This document shows, one piece after another, positions 44,781 through 54,221 of a DNA stretch of 64,000 bases. The notes beneath the pieces are model-generated. The model did no database searches. It was not told the DNA's origin and was given only the letters and a program-made list of their open reading frames with translations. Position 1 is the first letter of the stretch; the number at the start of each line of letters is the position of its first letter. Position numbers and translations under genes: made by a program. The stretch is from an uncultured Collinsella sp. (GTDB lineage: Bacteria > Actinomycetota > Coriobacteriia > Coriobacteriales > Coriobacteriaceae): contig CATXID010000001.1 of NCBI GenBank assembly GCA_958369225.1, positions 434,001 to 498,000 on the forward strand, read 5' to 3'.

Positions 44781-45302
44781 TTGGTCATTTTGGGTATCGA
44801 CCCCGGTTTGGCCCATACGGGTTGGGGGATTATCGAGGAGCGGCGCGGAGAGGTTCGCTGTCGTGCCTACGGCTGTATCGAGACCAGCGCGGGCAGTCCG
44901 CTCGCGGTGCGCCTGTCGCATATCGCCCGCGACCTCAAGGGTGTCGTGGAGCGTTATCGACCCGATACCGCTGCTATCGAGAGCATCTATTTTGGCGCCA
45001 ATGTCCGCTCGGCCATCCCCACGGCGCATGCCCGCGGTGCTGCACTCGTGGCGCTTTCGGAATGCGCGCTCGAGATCGGCGAGTACACGCCTATGCAGAT
45101 CAAGCAGGCTGTGGTGGGTACCGGTGCCGCAGATAAGCGGCAGGTCGCCTACATGGTGCGCACGCTCACGCAGCTCGATCACGACCCGCATCCCGACCAT
45201 GCCGCCGATGCCCTGGCCTGCGCCATCTGTCACGTTAACCTCAGCCGCACCCGGGCGCTTACCGGTGGCGAGTTCTATCAACAGAGAGGAACCGGATACT
45301 GA
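44781..45302 (+). CDS. ruvC: Holliday junction endonuclease RuvC
   Basis: Resolves Holliday junctions; 173 aa. ILGIDPGLAHTGWG carries the first catalytic Asp; AIESIYFG the Glu; DHAADALACAICH the C-terminal acidic residues. The TTG start at 44781 follows GGAGG at 5 nt and gives the normal N-terminus VILGIDPG; the open frame upstream is not conserved. The stop overlaps the ruvA start (TGATG). Confidence 0.95.
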   Translation: MVILGIDPGLAHTGWGIIEERRGEVRCRAYGCIETSAGSPLAVRLSHIARDLKGVVERYRPDTAAIESIYFGANVRSAIPTAHARGAALVALSECALEIGEYTPMQIKQAVVGTGAADKRQVAYMVRTLTQLDHDPHPDHAADALACAICHVNLSRTRALTGGEFYQQRGTGY

Positions 45303-45922
45303 TGATCTCCCAGCTCCATGGAACGCTTGTCGAGGCCACGATGAGCTCGGCCGTTGTCGATGTATCGGGCGTGGGCTTTGAGCTCGGCATCTCGGGCAGC
45401 ACTGCCGCCACGCTGCCTGCACCCGGCGGAGAGGTGCGCCTCTATACCCGTATGCAGGTGCGCGAGGATGCCATGACGCTCTTTGGTTTTGCCTCCAAGG
45501 ACGAGCGCACGATGTTCGATCGGCTCGTGTCCGTGTCGGGCGTTGGCCCGCGCCTGGCGCTTGCCGTGCTCTCCACCTATACCGTGGGACAACTGTATTC
45601 CCTGGTGATGGCCGAGGACGACAAGGGTATGGCCAAGGTGCCCGGTGTGGGCAAAAAGACCGCGCAGCGTCTGATTCTGGAGCTCAAGAGCACCTTTGCC
45701 AAGGACAAGGGCTTTGTGCCGGTCGACGTGATTCCCGGCCAGGTTGCGATGCCGGTTCCCGCCGCCGCTCCTTCGGCGATCGATGACGCCCGTGCGGCAC
45801 TCCTTTCCATGGGCTTTAGCCCGCAGGAGACCGATGTCGCTCTGAGCGGGTATGATGGGCAGAATATGCGTGTCGAGGATCTGCTCGGCGCGGCGCTTAA
45901 GCGACTTGGAATGGATGCGTGA
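45302..45922 (+). CDS. ruvA: Holliday junction DNA-binding protein RuvA
   Basis: Tetrameric junction-binding protein of 206 aa. N-terminal OB-fold ([28 protein letters not shown]), helix-hairpin-helix motifs ([17 protein letters not shown] and [24 protein letters not shown] region) and the C-terminal RuvB-contacting domain ([19 protein letters not shown]). Translationally coupled to ruvC before and ruvB after. Confidence 0.95.
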   Translation: MISQLHGTLVEATMSSAVVDVSGVGFELGISGSTAATLPAPGGEVRLYTRMQVREDAMTLFGFASKDERTMFDRLVSVSGVGPRLALAVLSTYTVGQLYSLVMAEDDKGMAKVPGVGKKTAQRLILELKSTFAKDKGFVPVDVIPGQVAMPVPAAAPSAIDDARAALLSMGFSPQETDVALSGYDGQNMRVEDLLGAALKRLGMDA

Positions 45923-46989
45923 TGTGGGAAGCCGATGACTCTCAGGACCTGTGGGCGACGCCCGGTAACTCGCCGGCGGCATCCATGGCGCATGGCGAGC
46001 GTATGGTGGGTTCGGAGCTGACGCCCGAGGACCTCGATGTCGACCGTACCCTGCGCCCCCAGCGCCTGGATGACTACTGTGGCCAGGAGCACATCAAACA
46101 GAGCCTGCGCGTGCTGATCGAGGCCGCGCAGAGCCGTGGCGAGACGCTCGACCACGTGATTTTCTCGGGCCCTCCGGGTCTGGGCAAGACCACGCTGGCC
46201 ACGGTTATCGCCAACGAGCTGGGCGCTCAGATTAAAACCACAAGTGGTCCGGCTATCGCGCGCACCGGCGACCTGGCTGCCATCCTTACCAACCTGCAAC
46301 CGGGCGACGTGCTGTTTATCGACGAGATCCACCGCCTCAACCGCTCGGTCGAGGAGGTCCTGTATCCCGCGATGGAGGACTTTGCGCTCGATATCGTGAT
46401 CGGCAAGGGTCCGGCTGCGCGCTCGATTCGCCTGGATATCCCCAAGTTCACGCTGGTGGCAGCAACGACTCGCTCGGGCATGTTGACCGGCCCGTTGCGC
46501 GACCGCTTTGGCATTTCGTATCGTCTGGATTACTACACCGTTGAGGAACTCGCCCAGATTGTGACACGCTCGGCGACCATTCTGGGTGTGACGATCGACC
46601 ATCCCAGCGCAGTCGAGATCGGCTCGCGCTCGCGTGGTACGCCGCGCTTGGCCAACCGTCTGCTCAAGCGCGTGCGCGACTATGCGCAGGTGCGTGGCAA
46701 CGGCCCCATCGAGCTCGATATCTGCCGTCAGGCGCTCGAGTTCTTCGAGATCGACGAGCTCGGCCTGGACTGGATGGATATTCGCATCTTGGAGACGCTT
46801 GCCAAGACGTTCTCCGGCCGCGCCGTGGGTCTGACGACGCTTGCCAGCGCGGTGGGCGAGGACCCGGGAACGCTCGAGGATGTCTATGAGCCTTATCTGC
46901 TGCAGTGCGGGTTGATGATTCGCACGCCTCAGGGCCGCCAGGCAACGCTTCGCACCTTTGAGCATTTGGGTATTGAACCGACCCTGTAG
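45922..46989 (+). CDS. ruvB: Holliday junction branch-migration ATPase RuvB
   Basis: AAA+ motor of 355 aa. [11 protein letters not shown] (Walker A, near residue 83), [10 protein letters not shown] (Walker B), [18 protein letters not shown] (sensor 1 and arginine finger region) and the C-terminal winged helix (QRTPRGR-type region seen as [19 protein letters not shown]). The ATG at 45922 overlaps the ruvA stop; a GTG one codon earlier is possible. Last gene of ruvCAB. Confidence 0.96.
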   Translation: MWEADDSQDLWATPGNSPAASMAHGERMVGSELTPEDLDVDRTLRPQRLDDYCGQEHIKQSLRVLIEAAQSRGETLDHVIFSGPPGLGKTTLATVIANELGAQIKTTSGPAIARTGDLAAILTNLQPGDVLFIDEIHRLNRSVEEVLYPAMEDFALDIVIGKGPAARSIRLDIPKFTLVAATTRSGMLTGPLRDRFGISYRLDYYTVEELAQIVTRSATILGVTIDHPSAVEIGSRSRGTPRLANRLLKRVRDYAQVRGNGPIELDICRQALEFFEIDELGLDWMDIRILETLAKTFSGRAVGLTTLASAVGEDPGTLEDVYEPYLLQCGLMIRTPQGRQATLRTFEHLGIEPTL

Positions 46990-47135
46990 GAATGGGCTTG
47001 TTTTAGCGCATCTGTAGGCTATCGCTGGGCATCGGGTAAACATATCGCCGTTCGTCGGTTACGGGCGTTTTACTATTGCGCGCGCGTGCTATGCTGGATT
47101 GGTCTTTTTCTCATCCGGTAACGAAAGGACCGCCC

Positions 47136-48803
47136 ATGCCTACTGACATCGAAATCGCACGTTCTGTTACGCCGCTGCCTATTACCGAGGTGGCCAAGAA
47201 CGCCGGCGTCGACGTTAAGCATCTGATTCCGTACGGCTTTGACAAGGCAAAGGTCGACTATTCCCTGCTCAACGAGCCAACTGATCACCAGGCCAAGCTT
47301 GTCCTCGTGACCGCTATCAATCCCACGCCCGCGGGCGAGGGCAAGACCACCACGACCATCGGCCTGGCCGACGGTCTGCGCCGTCGCGGCGTCAAGAGCG
47401 CCGTGGCACTGCGCGAGCCTTCGCTCGGTCCCGTGTTTGGCGTGAAGGGCGGTGCCGCCGGTGGCGGTTGGGCCCAGGTCATCCCCATGGAGGACATCAA
47501 CCTGCACTTTACCGGCGACTTCCATGCCATCGGTGCCGCCAACAACCTGCTGGCAGCCATGCTCGACAACCATATTCAGCAGGGCAACCAGCTCGGCATC
47601 GACGTTAAGCGCATCACCTGGAAGCGCGTTGTCGACATGAACGACCGTCAGCTGCGCCATGTTATCGACGGCATTGGCGGCAAGGCCCAGGGGGTGCCGC
47701 GCGAGGATGGCTTCGACATCACTGTTGCCTCTGAGGTCATGGCAATCCTGTGCCTGTCCACGAGCATCAATGACCTCAAGGAGCGCCTGGGCGAGATTGT
47801 TGTCGGCTACAGCTTTGCCGGTGAGCCCGTCCGCGCCCGTGACCTTAAGGCTCAGGGTGCCATGGCGGCCCTGCTCAAGGACGCGCTCAAACCCAACCTG
47901 GTTCAGACACTCGAGGGCACGCCTGCGTTTGTCCACGGCGGTCCCTTCGCCAATATCGCCCACGGCTGCAACTCCATCATGGCCACGCGTATGGCTATGC
48001 GTTTTGGCGATGTCGCCATTACCGAGGCCGGTTTCGGCGCCGACCTGGGTGCCGAGAAGTTCCTGGACATCAAGTGCCGCATGACGGGCGTTCGCCCCAG
48101 CGCTGTCGTGGTCGTCGCCACTGCCCGTGCGCTTAAGTACAACGGCGGTGTTGCCAAGGCCGACCTCAACGAGGAGAACCTCGAGGCCCTTAAGGCCGGC
48201 ATGCCCAACCTGCTGCGCCATGTCGACAACATTCAGAATGTCTACGGTCTGCCCTGTGTGGTCGCCATCAACCGCTTCCCGACGGACACCGAGGCCGAAC
48301 TCGAGCTCATCGAGTCCGAGTGCCAGAAGCTCGGTGTCAACGTTAAGCTGTCCGAGGTTTGGGCTAAGGGCGGCGAGGGCGCGCTCGACCTGGCCGATGA
48401 GGTCATGCGTCTGATTGAGCAGCCGAGCGAGCTCAAGTTTGCCTACGAGGACGGTGCCGATGTGGCTGACGCCCTGGAGGCCGTTGCCACCAAGGTCTAC
48501 CGCGCCGACGGCGTCGACTTTACGCCGGCTGCCAAGCGCCAGCTCGCCGAGCTGCGCGAGAACGGCTTTGGCAACCTGCCGGTGTGCGTGGCCAAGACGC
48601 AGTACAGCTTTAGCGACAACGCCAAGGCGCTGGGCGCTCCCGAGGGCTTCCGCATCACCGTGCGCGAGCTCAAGGTTTCCGCCGGTGCCCACTTTGTGGT
48701 CGCGCTGACCGGCAGCGTCCTGACCATGCCGGGCCTGCCCAAGGTTCCCGCGGCCGAGAACATCGACGTCGACAACGACGGCAATATCACCGGCCTGTTC
48801 TAA
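47136..48803 (+). CDS. fhs: Formate-tetrahydrofolate ligase
   Basis: Makes 10-formyl-THF from formate, THF and ATP; 555 aa. [23 protein letters not shown] is the ATP-binding signature; [20 protein letters not shown] and [17 protein letters not shown] are further family signatures. Codon use is highly biased, suggesting strong expression. The ATG at 47136 follows GAAAGGA; the open frame from 47076 has no RBS. One-carbon neighbour: an FTCD-type cyclodeaminase at the right window edge. Confidence 0.97.
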   Translation: MPTDIEIARSVTPLPITEVAKNAGVDVKHLIPYGFDKAKVDYSLLNEPTDHQAKLVLVTAINPTPAGEGKTTTTIGLADGLRRRGVKSAVALREPSLGPVFGVKGGAAGGGWAQVIPMEDINLHFTGDFHAIGAANNLLAAMLDNHIQQGNQLGIDVKRITWKRVVDMNDRQLRHVIDGIGGKAQGVPREDGFDITVASEVMAILCLSTSINDLKERLGEIVVGYSFAGEPVRARDLKAQGAMAALLKDALKPNLVQTLEGTPAFVHGGPFANIAHGCNSIMATRMAMRFGDVAITEAGFGADLGAEKFLDIKCRMTGVRPSAVVVVATARALKYNGGVAKADLNEENLEALKAGMPNLLRHVDNIQNVYGLPCVVAINRFPTDTEAELELIESECQKLGVNVKLSEVWAKGGEGALDLADEVMRLIEQPSELKFAYEDGADVADALEAVATKVYRADGVDFTPAAKRQLAELRENGFGNLPVCVAKTQYSFSDNAKALGAPEGFRITVRELKVSAGAHFVVALTGSVLTMPGLPKVPAAENIDVDNDGNITGLF

Positions 48804-48828
48804 GCCCGCCTCCCATAGCCGTTTGTCC

Positions 48829-48864
48829 GCCCCGTCGCGCCACCAAGGCCCGGCGGGGCTTTTT
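48829..48864 (+). terminator. Terminator of fhs
   Basis: GCCCCG (48829-48834) pairs with CGGGGC (48854-48859), followed by TTTTT. The loop is long (19 nt) with possible inner pairing. Confidence 0.75.
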
Positions 48865-48875
48865 GATTCGCATGC

Positions 48876-48902
48876 GACGGGGGAAAACGGATCATTTTGC
48901 GG
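48876..48902 (-). repeat. Dispersed short repeat, copy 3 (inverted)
   Basis: Read on the minus strand it gives AAAATGATCCGTTTTCCCCC, matching the repeats at 14916 and 15314. It lies just after the fhs terminator. Confidence 0.6.
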
Positions 48903-48938
48903 CTGTTGGGTCAATGAGGCTATCCGTATGGGGTCGTT

Positions 48939-49100
48939 CGTCCAAAACTATGCCGGTTTACTACGATGAATCGGTATACCTCGACCATATCTGGATTTTC
49001 CGAAAATGACCGATTCGTCTACCTGCGGTTTTGTTTTTCCAAAAAGCGTCGTGCTCGCCCTTAACCGATTCAGCGTAGTAAACCGGCATAGTTTTGGACG
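48939..49100. repeat. 162-bp element with 37-bp terminal inverted repeats
   Basis: Arms 48939-48975 and 49064-49100 are complementary over 37 bp with one mismatch; the outer 27 bp are perfect. The arms contain CCGGTTTACTACG and its complement. The interior includes TACCTGCGGTTTTGTT (49020-49035), identical to a 16-mer inside a second element at 51166-51305. No ORF inside. Structure is MITE-like. It lies 100 bp before a zinc-ribbon gene, with the second element after that gene. Confidence 0.8.
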
Positions 49101-49202
49101 TGGCGGCAATGTTGCGCAACAAGAATCACGATTTCTCCCGTACGGTGTAGTTGGAAGAACTGCGCGGGCGCATTGCGGCTGCGACGAGAGACGGGAGATG
49201 CG

Positions 49203-51044
49203 ATGTATTGCACCAAGTGCGGAGCTCAGATACCCGATGGCTCCACGTTTTGCACGAGCTGCGGCGCTCGCGTGGGCGGAGTTGAGGACCAGGCGGAGCC
49301 TGTGGCGTTTCCGGTAGGGGATGCGCCGGCGGCCGCTCCTGCGGGGCAGCACGCTCCTCAGGGTGCCTCGGCTCATATGGCGGCGCAGTCTCGTTATGAG
49401 GAACCTATGACCGAGTCAGCCGACGCCGCTCAGCCGTTTGTTCCGACGCCGCAGCCCACGAAGCCCAAGCACAAGGGCCGTATCGTCGCTGCCGTTATCG
49501 GCGGTGTCGCCGTTGTCGCCATTGTCGCCGCCATCGTGATCGTGCCGCGCATCGGCTCGTCGTCCGAGGTGACTTCGGGTGGCAAGGGCTACGTTGTCTG
49601 CGCATGCGAGACCAAAGTGCTGCCCAAGAACAGCAAGGGCAAAAAGCTCAAGAACTATACCGTCGAGCTGACGCCGGTGTCCGGCAAGGGCAAAAGCTAC
49701 ACCATCAAAGTGGATGGCGATGACGGCTTTGCCATGGAGGACTTTGGCGAGCTGCCCGACCAGAAGTACCAGATGACCATCACCTCGGGCAAGGGCAAAA
49801 AGAAGAGCACGACCACCATGAAGGTGGACTATGCCAAGGAAGGTTCGGACGCCCCTAAGAGCGTTGAGCTCACGCAGTCCAAGAAGGAGGCCAAGGCCTC
49901 TGCCAAGGCGGCGGTCAAGACGGCAAACGAGCTGTTCACCGATAAGATTCTCGAGTACCAGAAAAAGTACGGCGAGGGCGAGGCTGTCGAGATTGATGAT
50001 TCTCAATCTACGTATGGAGCCCAGGGTGTTGCCTATGCCAAACTTGTTGACTTTGATGGCGACGGCCAAGATGAGCTACTGATTGAGTATTCCGATGAAC
50101 CGGTGGACCGTGTGGATAACGCGGCCGCTGCGCATCTTGAAGTCTGGGCGTATAAGAATGGCAAGATTGAGAAGGTCTATACGCCGGATGTTAGTGTGGC
50201 TCCCCATCAGGCGTATGTGTCTTTCGCTCCTTTTTCTGGCGTTTATGGCGTGCTAGTTTACGATAAGGATTCGGTAAACGAAACCATCGCATCGGTCGCC
50301 ACGACGCTGGAGCAGCTGAAGTCTAAGGATGCCGGCGACGACGCGCAGGTGGGCTACGAAGCCGTTTCCGCCACGCAGGATGTCAACTTTACGGCTGCGG
50401 TGGGCGAAGGCCCGCTGAATCCGTCTCCCGATGACACATGCCAGATTACGGCTACGTGGACCTATCCCCAGGTGAAGGGCCAAGGCGTGGGCGTCGCCAA
50501 GTTCAACAAGGACATGGTCCAGCTCGTTGCGGACACGCTCGATGCGAGCAGGCAGGCTTCGATGGATGACGAGGACAGCCGCGTGACCATGATGTATACC
50601 GCCGAGATCGTCTCGATCGATGGCGATATTGCCTGTGTGCGCACGTTTACCGACAGCTATCAACCTCCGTATCGATCGGAACGGGTGACGAGGTCGGCGT
50701 ACTACAACCTCAAGACGGGTGAACAGGTTTCGCTCGAGGACTCACTTGCGCAGCATGGGCTCTCGTATGACACCCTCAAGAGCGAGGCCAAGCAGGCAAT
50801 TAAGACGGCAAAGCCGAATATGGACTCCGTGTCCGAAGACAACATCGACGATGACGATAACTACACCGAGGATCATTTCTACTATGACGGCAAGGGCTAT
50901 ATCATCGTCCTCGATACTGGTGAGTTTGACTGCATGGCATGGGATACGCACGACTTGGTTGCGCACGCCTTCGACTCGAGCTATTCCTGCGGTCAGGATG
51001 TAACGCCCGAGCGGGCTAGGGCCACGTACGTACCCAACGAGTAA
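49203..51044 (+). CDS. Zinc-ribbon, single-TM protein with extracytoplasmic domain
   Basis: 613 aa. N-terminal zinc ribbon YCTKCGAQIPDGSTFCTSCG (residues 2-21), a disordered Ala/Pro region, a TM segment (VAAVIGGVAVVAIVAAIVIV) near residues 95-118, then a large outer part. The last 200 residues resemble DUF3298/RsiV-type domains (YYNLKTGEQVSLEDSL). Function unknown; may be a sensor or cell-envelope protein. GGAGATG precedes the ATG. Its N-terminus closely matches the protein at 62656. It is bracketed by two related palindromic elements. Confidence 0.8.
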   Translation: MYCTKCGAQIPDGSTFCTSCGARVGGVEDQAEPVAFPVGDAPAAAPAGQHAPQGASAHMAAQSRYEEPMTESADAAQPFVPTPQPTKPKHKGRIVAAVIGGVAVVAIVAAIVIVPRIGSSSEVTSGGKGYVVCACETKVLPKNSKGKKLKNYTVELTPVSGKGKSYTIKVDGDDGFAMEDFGELPDQKYQMTITSGKGKKKSTTTMKVDYAKEGSDAPKSVELTQSKKEAKASAKAAVKTANELFTDKILEYQKKYGEGEAVEIDDSQSTYGAQGVAYAKLVDFDGDGQDELLIEYSDEPVDRVDNAAAAHLEVWAYKNGKIEKVYTPDVSVAPHQAYVSFAPFSGVYGVLVYDKDSVNETIASVATTLEQLKSKDAGDDAQVGYEAVSATQDVNFTAAVGEGPLNPSPDDTCQITATWTYPQVKGQGVGVAKFNKDMVQLVADTLDASRQASMDDEDSRVTMMYTAEIVSIDGDIACVRTFTDSYQPPYRSERVTRSAYYNLKTGEQVSLEDSLAQHGLSYDTLKSEAKQAIKTAKPNMDSVSEDNIDDDDNYTEDHFYYDGKGYIIVLDTGEFDCMAWDTHDLVAHAFDSSYSCGQDVTPERARATYVPNE

Positions 51045-51071
51045 AGTAAAGCCGCAAGAAGCGAATTACAA

Positions 51072-51114
51072 AGTCTCCCGGTGGCGCAAAACACAGCGCC
51101 ACCGGGGACTTTTT
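51072..51114 (+). terminator. Rho-independent terminator after the zinc-ribbon gene
   Basis: AGTCTCCCGGTGGCGC pairs with GCGCCACCGGGGACT around an AAAACACA loop (one bulge), followed by TTTT. Confidence 0.9.
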
Positions 51115-51165
51115 GATCCCAATTGGCCCCCAAATAAGCTATCTGGGCCAGCCGCGCCACGAAAA

Positions 51166-51305
51166 GCGCCCATCTACTACGTTTACCAGGGTTGGACCGA
51201 CCATGGAGCGTTTTTTAACAATGCGGCAAGACGTTTACCTGCGGTTTTGTTAACACAAATATGGCTATGGTTGGCACCCTTGGGTTAAACGTAGTAGATG
51301 GACGC
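51166..51305. repeat. 140-bp element with about 20-bp terminal inverted repeats
   Basis: Arms 51166-51185 and 51286-51305 match over 20 bp with one mismatch and include CATCTACTACGTTTA; similarity continues imperfectly inward. The interior carries TACCTGCGGTTTTGTT (51236-51251), the same 16-mer as the element at 48939-49100. No ORF inside. Same family, different arms. Confidence 0.75.
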
Positions 51306-51336
51306 ATTTTTTGGTGCACAGTTCAAGAAGGGATCA

Positions 51337-51573
51337 TTAACCGCGCTGGAGGCCGAAGAGTTTGGCGTTGCGCTCGGCGACCATCATGTTGATGTCGGCG
51401 ATTTCCATCTCGCCGTCAATGTAGGGCTGGTAGGTGCCATATGGATCGCCTGCTCCCAAGCTGCAGCTTCCGCAGTTGTCGCAACTGCCGTTGCCGCAGC
51501 CAGCGAGCGCCAGCTTAATGATCTCCTCACGTTCGGCGCGCGTTGTGTCCTTGATGAGCTTGCTTTTTGCCAT
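51337..51573 (-). CDS. Small cysteine-rich protein of unknown function
   Basis: 78 aa, starting MAKSKLIKDTTRAEREEIIKL, with GCGNGSCDNCGSCSLGAGD in the middle: C-x4-C-x2-C-x2-C spacing that could bind zinc or an Fe-S cluster. The C-terminal part (YQPYIDGEMEIADINMMVAERNAKLFG) is helical and acidic. GAGGA sits 5 nt before the ATG. Not similar to any family I can name. It stands alone on the minus strand beside the palindromic element. Confidence 0.75.
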   Translation of the reverse strand: MAKSKLIKDTTRAEREEIIKLALAGCGNGSCDNCGSCSLGAGDPYGTYQPYIDGEMEIADINMMVAERNAKLFGLQRG

Positions 51574-51710
51574 GACGTTCCTCGATTCGCTTGTGACCGT
51601 CGGCCGCGCATATCTTGTAGATACCGGCGGGCTTTGCCCATCATAGGCTTTTGCGCGGGTAGAATGCATGGGTAACTTGATGCTTACGGGCGACGGAAAG
51701 GAATCGTTGC

Positions 51711-52667
51711 ATGGACCAGGATAAGACGACCGTAATGGGTGGCTACGGCTCCCCGCGGACGGGCAATGGCGCCGATGAGACCCGCGTCGTGCCGAATCCC
51801 GGCTACGCTGCCCCCGATACGACGCAGGCGTCGGCCGATCCCACACGCGTTGTAAATTACGGAAACGCAGCGCAGGACCCGTATGGTGCCTCGTCGCAGA
51901 GCCCCTACGGCAACGCGGCGGCAGACCCTTATGATGACTTGCTGCAAAATCCCATTCCGCAACCTCAGCAGACGACATATATGCCGCGTACGGCACAGCC
52001 GCGCTACGAGTCGCGCGACCGATATGCGCGCGAGCCGTATCGCGAGTATCCCAAGTCCATCCCTCAGTATGGCGAGGACGAGGAGAAGAAGCCTTCGCGT
52101 TCGTCGAGCGTGATCAAGAAAATCCTGATCGTGCTGGTGATCTTCTTTGCCCTGTCGGTTGTGTTCGCCACTGTGTCGGGCATGCTCAACAAGCGGGGCG
52201 CCACGACTGATACCACGGCCGAGCAGACCGAGACTACCCAGTCCGGCACCGTCGATCTGAGCGATATCCCGGGTCAGTACTGGTCCAACGCCAAAAAGCT
52301 CCTCAAGTCGCGCGGGGCTGATCTTTCGAACGCCGTAATTCTGACCGACGACGGCTCGACGCCCGTTGTCGATGCCAACTGGGTCGTGACGTCTGCCTAC
52401 TATAACGACAACGGTAACCTCGAGATTCAGCTCACGCGCAAGGACGGCTCGTCGGGTAATGCGTCCGGCGACCAGGGCGGCGCGGACAGCTCGAGCTCTA
52501 ACACGCTGGAGGACCTGAGCAACAAGGCACAGGAGCTGGGAGATAAGGCTCAGCAGCTGGGCGACACAGCTCAGAATCTCGGCGATACTGCGCAGAATCT
52601 GGGCGATATGGCAACGAACGCCTGGGATGCCCTGCAAAACGGTATTTCGGGCGCGCAGGGGAACTAG
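51711..52667 (+). CDS. Single-TM protein with disordered cytoplasmic region and helical C-terminal repeats
   Basis: 318 aa. Residues 1-130 are low complexity, rich in Pro, Tyr, Asp and Arg (PYGNAAADPYDDLL). A TM helix (KILIVLVIFFALSVVFATVSG) lies near 140-160. A small outer domain (YWSNAKKLLKSRGADLSNAVILTDDG) resembles a PASTA-like fold. The C-terminus repeats ELGDKAQQLGDTAQNLGDTA units, a predicted helical stalk. Function unknown. GGAAAGGA precedes the ATG. Confidence 0.78.
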   Translation: MDQDKTTVMGGYGSPRTGNGADETRVVPNPGYAAPDTTQASADPTRVVNYGNAAQDPYGASSQSPYGNAAADPYDDLLQNPIPQPQQTTYMPRTAQPRYESRDRYAREPYREYPKSIPQYGEDEEKKPSRSSSVIKKILIVLVIFFALSVVFATVSGMLNKRGATTDTTAEQTETTQSGTVDLSDIPGQYWSNAKKLLKSRGADLSNAVILTDDGSTPVVDANWVVTSAYYNDNGNLEIQLTRKDGSSGNASGDQGGADSSSSNTLEDLSNKAQELGDKAQQLGDTAQNLGDTAQNLGDMATNAWDALQNGISGAQGN

Positions 52668-52703
52668 CGGTCGAGCGGCTAGAGCCTTTTAGCAGTGCAA
52701 ACA

Positions 52704-52771
52704 AAAACGGGACGCAGGATTGCGTGACCGGGCGCGTGGGCGCGTTGGTCGGCGGTCCTGCGTCCCGTTTT
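52704..52771. terminator. Bidirectional terminator between convergent genes
   Basis: AAAACGGGACGCAGGA (52704-52719) and TCCTGCGTCCCGTTTT (52756-52771) are a perfect 16-bp inverted repeat with flanking A and T tracts, placed between the convergent genes ending at 52667 and 52780. Confidence 0.85.
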
Positions 52772-52779
52772 GCCGTCGA

Positions 52780-53961
52780 TTACAGCTGCTCGGCCGGACG
52801 CTCGGGTGAGCTAAAGCCCGAGTCAAATGTGACGACGCACGAGACATCGGGCCGGCGCTCGTGCACGATGCGCGTGACGAGCCCCAGCAGCTCATCGTCG
52901 GATATGTCAAAGCCGTCGGGACGCACCAGGTCAAACGAAACGAACCCGTCGTGCTCGTGCAGGTCGTGGATGGAGAGTGCGGGGTCGATCTGCATGATGC
53001 CGCGCTTGACCCAGCCGCGCAGGTCGTCGCCGGTGGTGGCGATGGGGTCGCAGTGTAGCGTGATGTCGATGCCCACCTGCCGTTTGATATCGTGCTCGAT
53101 GGTGTCCAGAATCTCATGGTGCTCAAAGGCATCGCCCTCGCCGGGCATCTCCACGTGGGCGCTGGCAAACTGACGACCGGGGCCGTAGTCGTGCACCATC
53201 AGGTCGTGCGTGCCTAGGACCTGGGGGTACGACATGATCTTGTCGCGGATTGCCTGGACGAGCTTGGGGTCGGGCGCTTGCCCCAACAGCGGGCTGATGG
53301 CGTCGCGCACCAGGCCCATGCCGCTGATGCAGATGAAGATGCCCACGCCCAGGCCTGCCCAGCCATCGAGGTCAAAGCCGGTCGTCTGCGAAATAAGCGC
53401 TGCGGCCAGGACCGAGGCCGAGGCAATGACGTCGTTTTTGGAATCCTGCGCCGTGGCGATGAGCGTCTCGGAATCGATGCGGTTGCCCAGCGTGCGGTTG
53501 AACGCCGCCATCCAGAACTTGACGAGCATGGACAGGATAAGGGCTGCCATCGAGAGCGCCGAATATGCGGTGGGGGAGGGCTTGATGATCTTGGTAATGG
53601 ACTCGAGTGCCAGGTTGATGCCGACGGCGCAAACGAGAACGGCGACAAACAGCCCCGCCAGGTACTCGTAGCGGCCGTGGCCATAGGGGTGGCCTTCGTC
53701 GGCCGGACGGCTGGCAAGGCGGAATCCGAGCAGGCTCACGATGTTGCTCGAGGCGTCGGAAAGGTTGTTGAAGGCATCGGCGATAAGCGAGACGGAGCCC
53801 GCGAGCAGACCAGCTATGCCCTTGGCCAGGCACAGCGTGATGTTGAGGCCGATGCAGATGAGGCTTGCGGCAAAACCCGCGTTGGTGCGGCAGGAGGTAT
53901 CGACCGGCTCACTTTCGCTGCCGGGAACAAGCGTATGTACCAGCCGATTTACAAATAGCAT
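52780..53961 (-). CDS. Cation diffusion facilitator family transporter
   Basis: Membrane divalent-metal/proton antiporter, 393 aa, with six TM helices. Metal-site motifs: LIADAFNNLSDASSN in TM2 and DSKNDVIASASVLAAA in TM5, giving the HD/DD pattern of the family (here Asp-Asp and Asp-Asp). HPYGHGRYEYLAG is a conserved loop. The C-terminal cytoplasmic domain (HDLMVHDYGPGRQFASAHVEMP) continues into an extra region of about 80 aa. ATG at 53961 follows GAGGAC; earlier in-frame starts lack an RBS. Zinc, iron or manganese specificity is not decided. Confidence 0.92.
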   Translation of the reverse strand: MLFVNRLVHTLVPGSESEPVDTSCRTNAGFAASLICIGLNITLCLAKGIAGLLAGSVSLIADAFNNLSDASSNIVSLLGFRLASRPADEGHPYGHGRYEYLAGLFVAVLVCAVGINLALESITKIIKPSPTAYSALSMAALILSMLVKFWMAAFNRTLGNRIDSETLIATAQDSKNDVIASASVLAAALISQTTGFDLDGWAGLGVGIFICISGMGLVRDAISPLLGQAPDPKLVQAIRDKIMSYPQVLGTHDLMVHDYGPGRQFASAHVEMPGEGDAFEHHEILDTIEHDIKRQVGIDITLHCDPIATTGDDLRGWVKRGIMQIDPALSIHDLHEHDGFVSFDLVRPDGFDISDDELLGLVTRIVHERRPDVSCVVTFDSGFSSPERPAEQL

Positions 53962-54221
53962 AACGATCGTCCTCACAATCATGTTTAAGGGGATAGTGTA
54001 GCTCGCGCAGGCGCAGCGTGTACCGATGCTCAGAAAATGCAGCAATGGTCTGCCGGCGCTAACGGGCGCGAGGCGGAGGGGGCGACTGCCCACGCGCCCT
54101 CGAGTTCACTGCGCCTTCTCGTTCGACCGAGCGCTCTATTTTGGGCCACATGGGTATGGGCACGTGCCGATTTGCTAGACATACTTAATGTCGACAGCCC
54201 TGTGCAAAGGAGGACGTTTCC

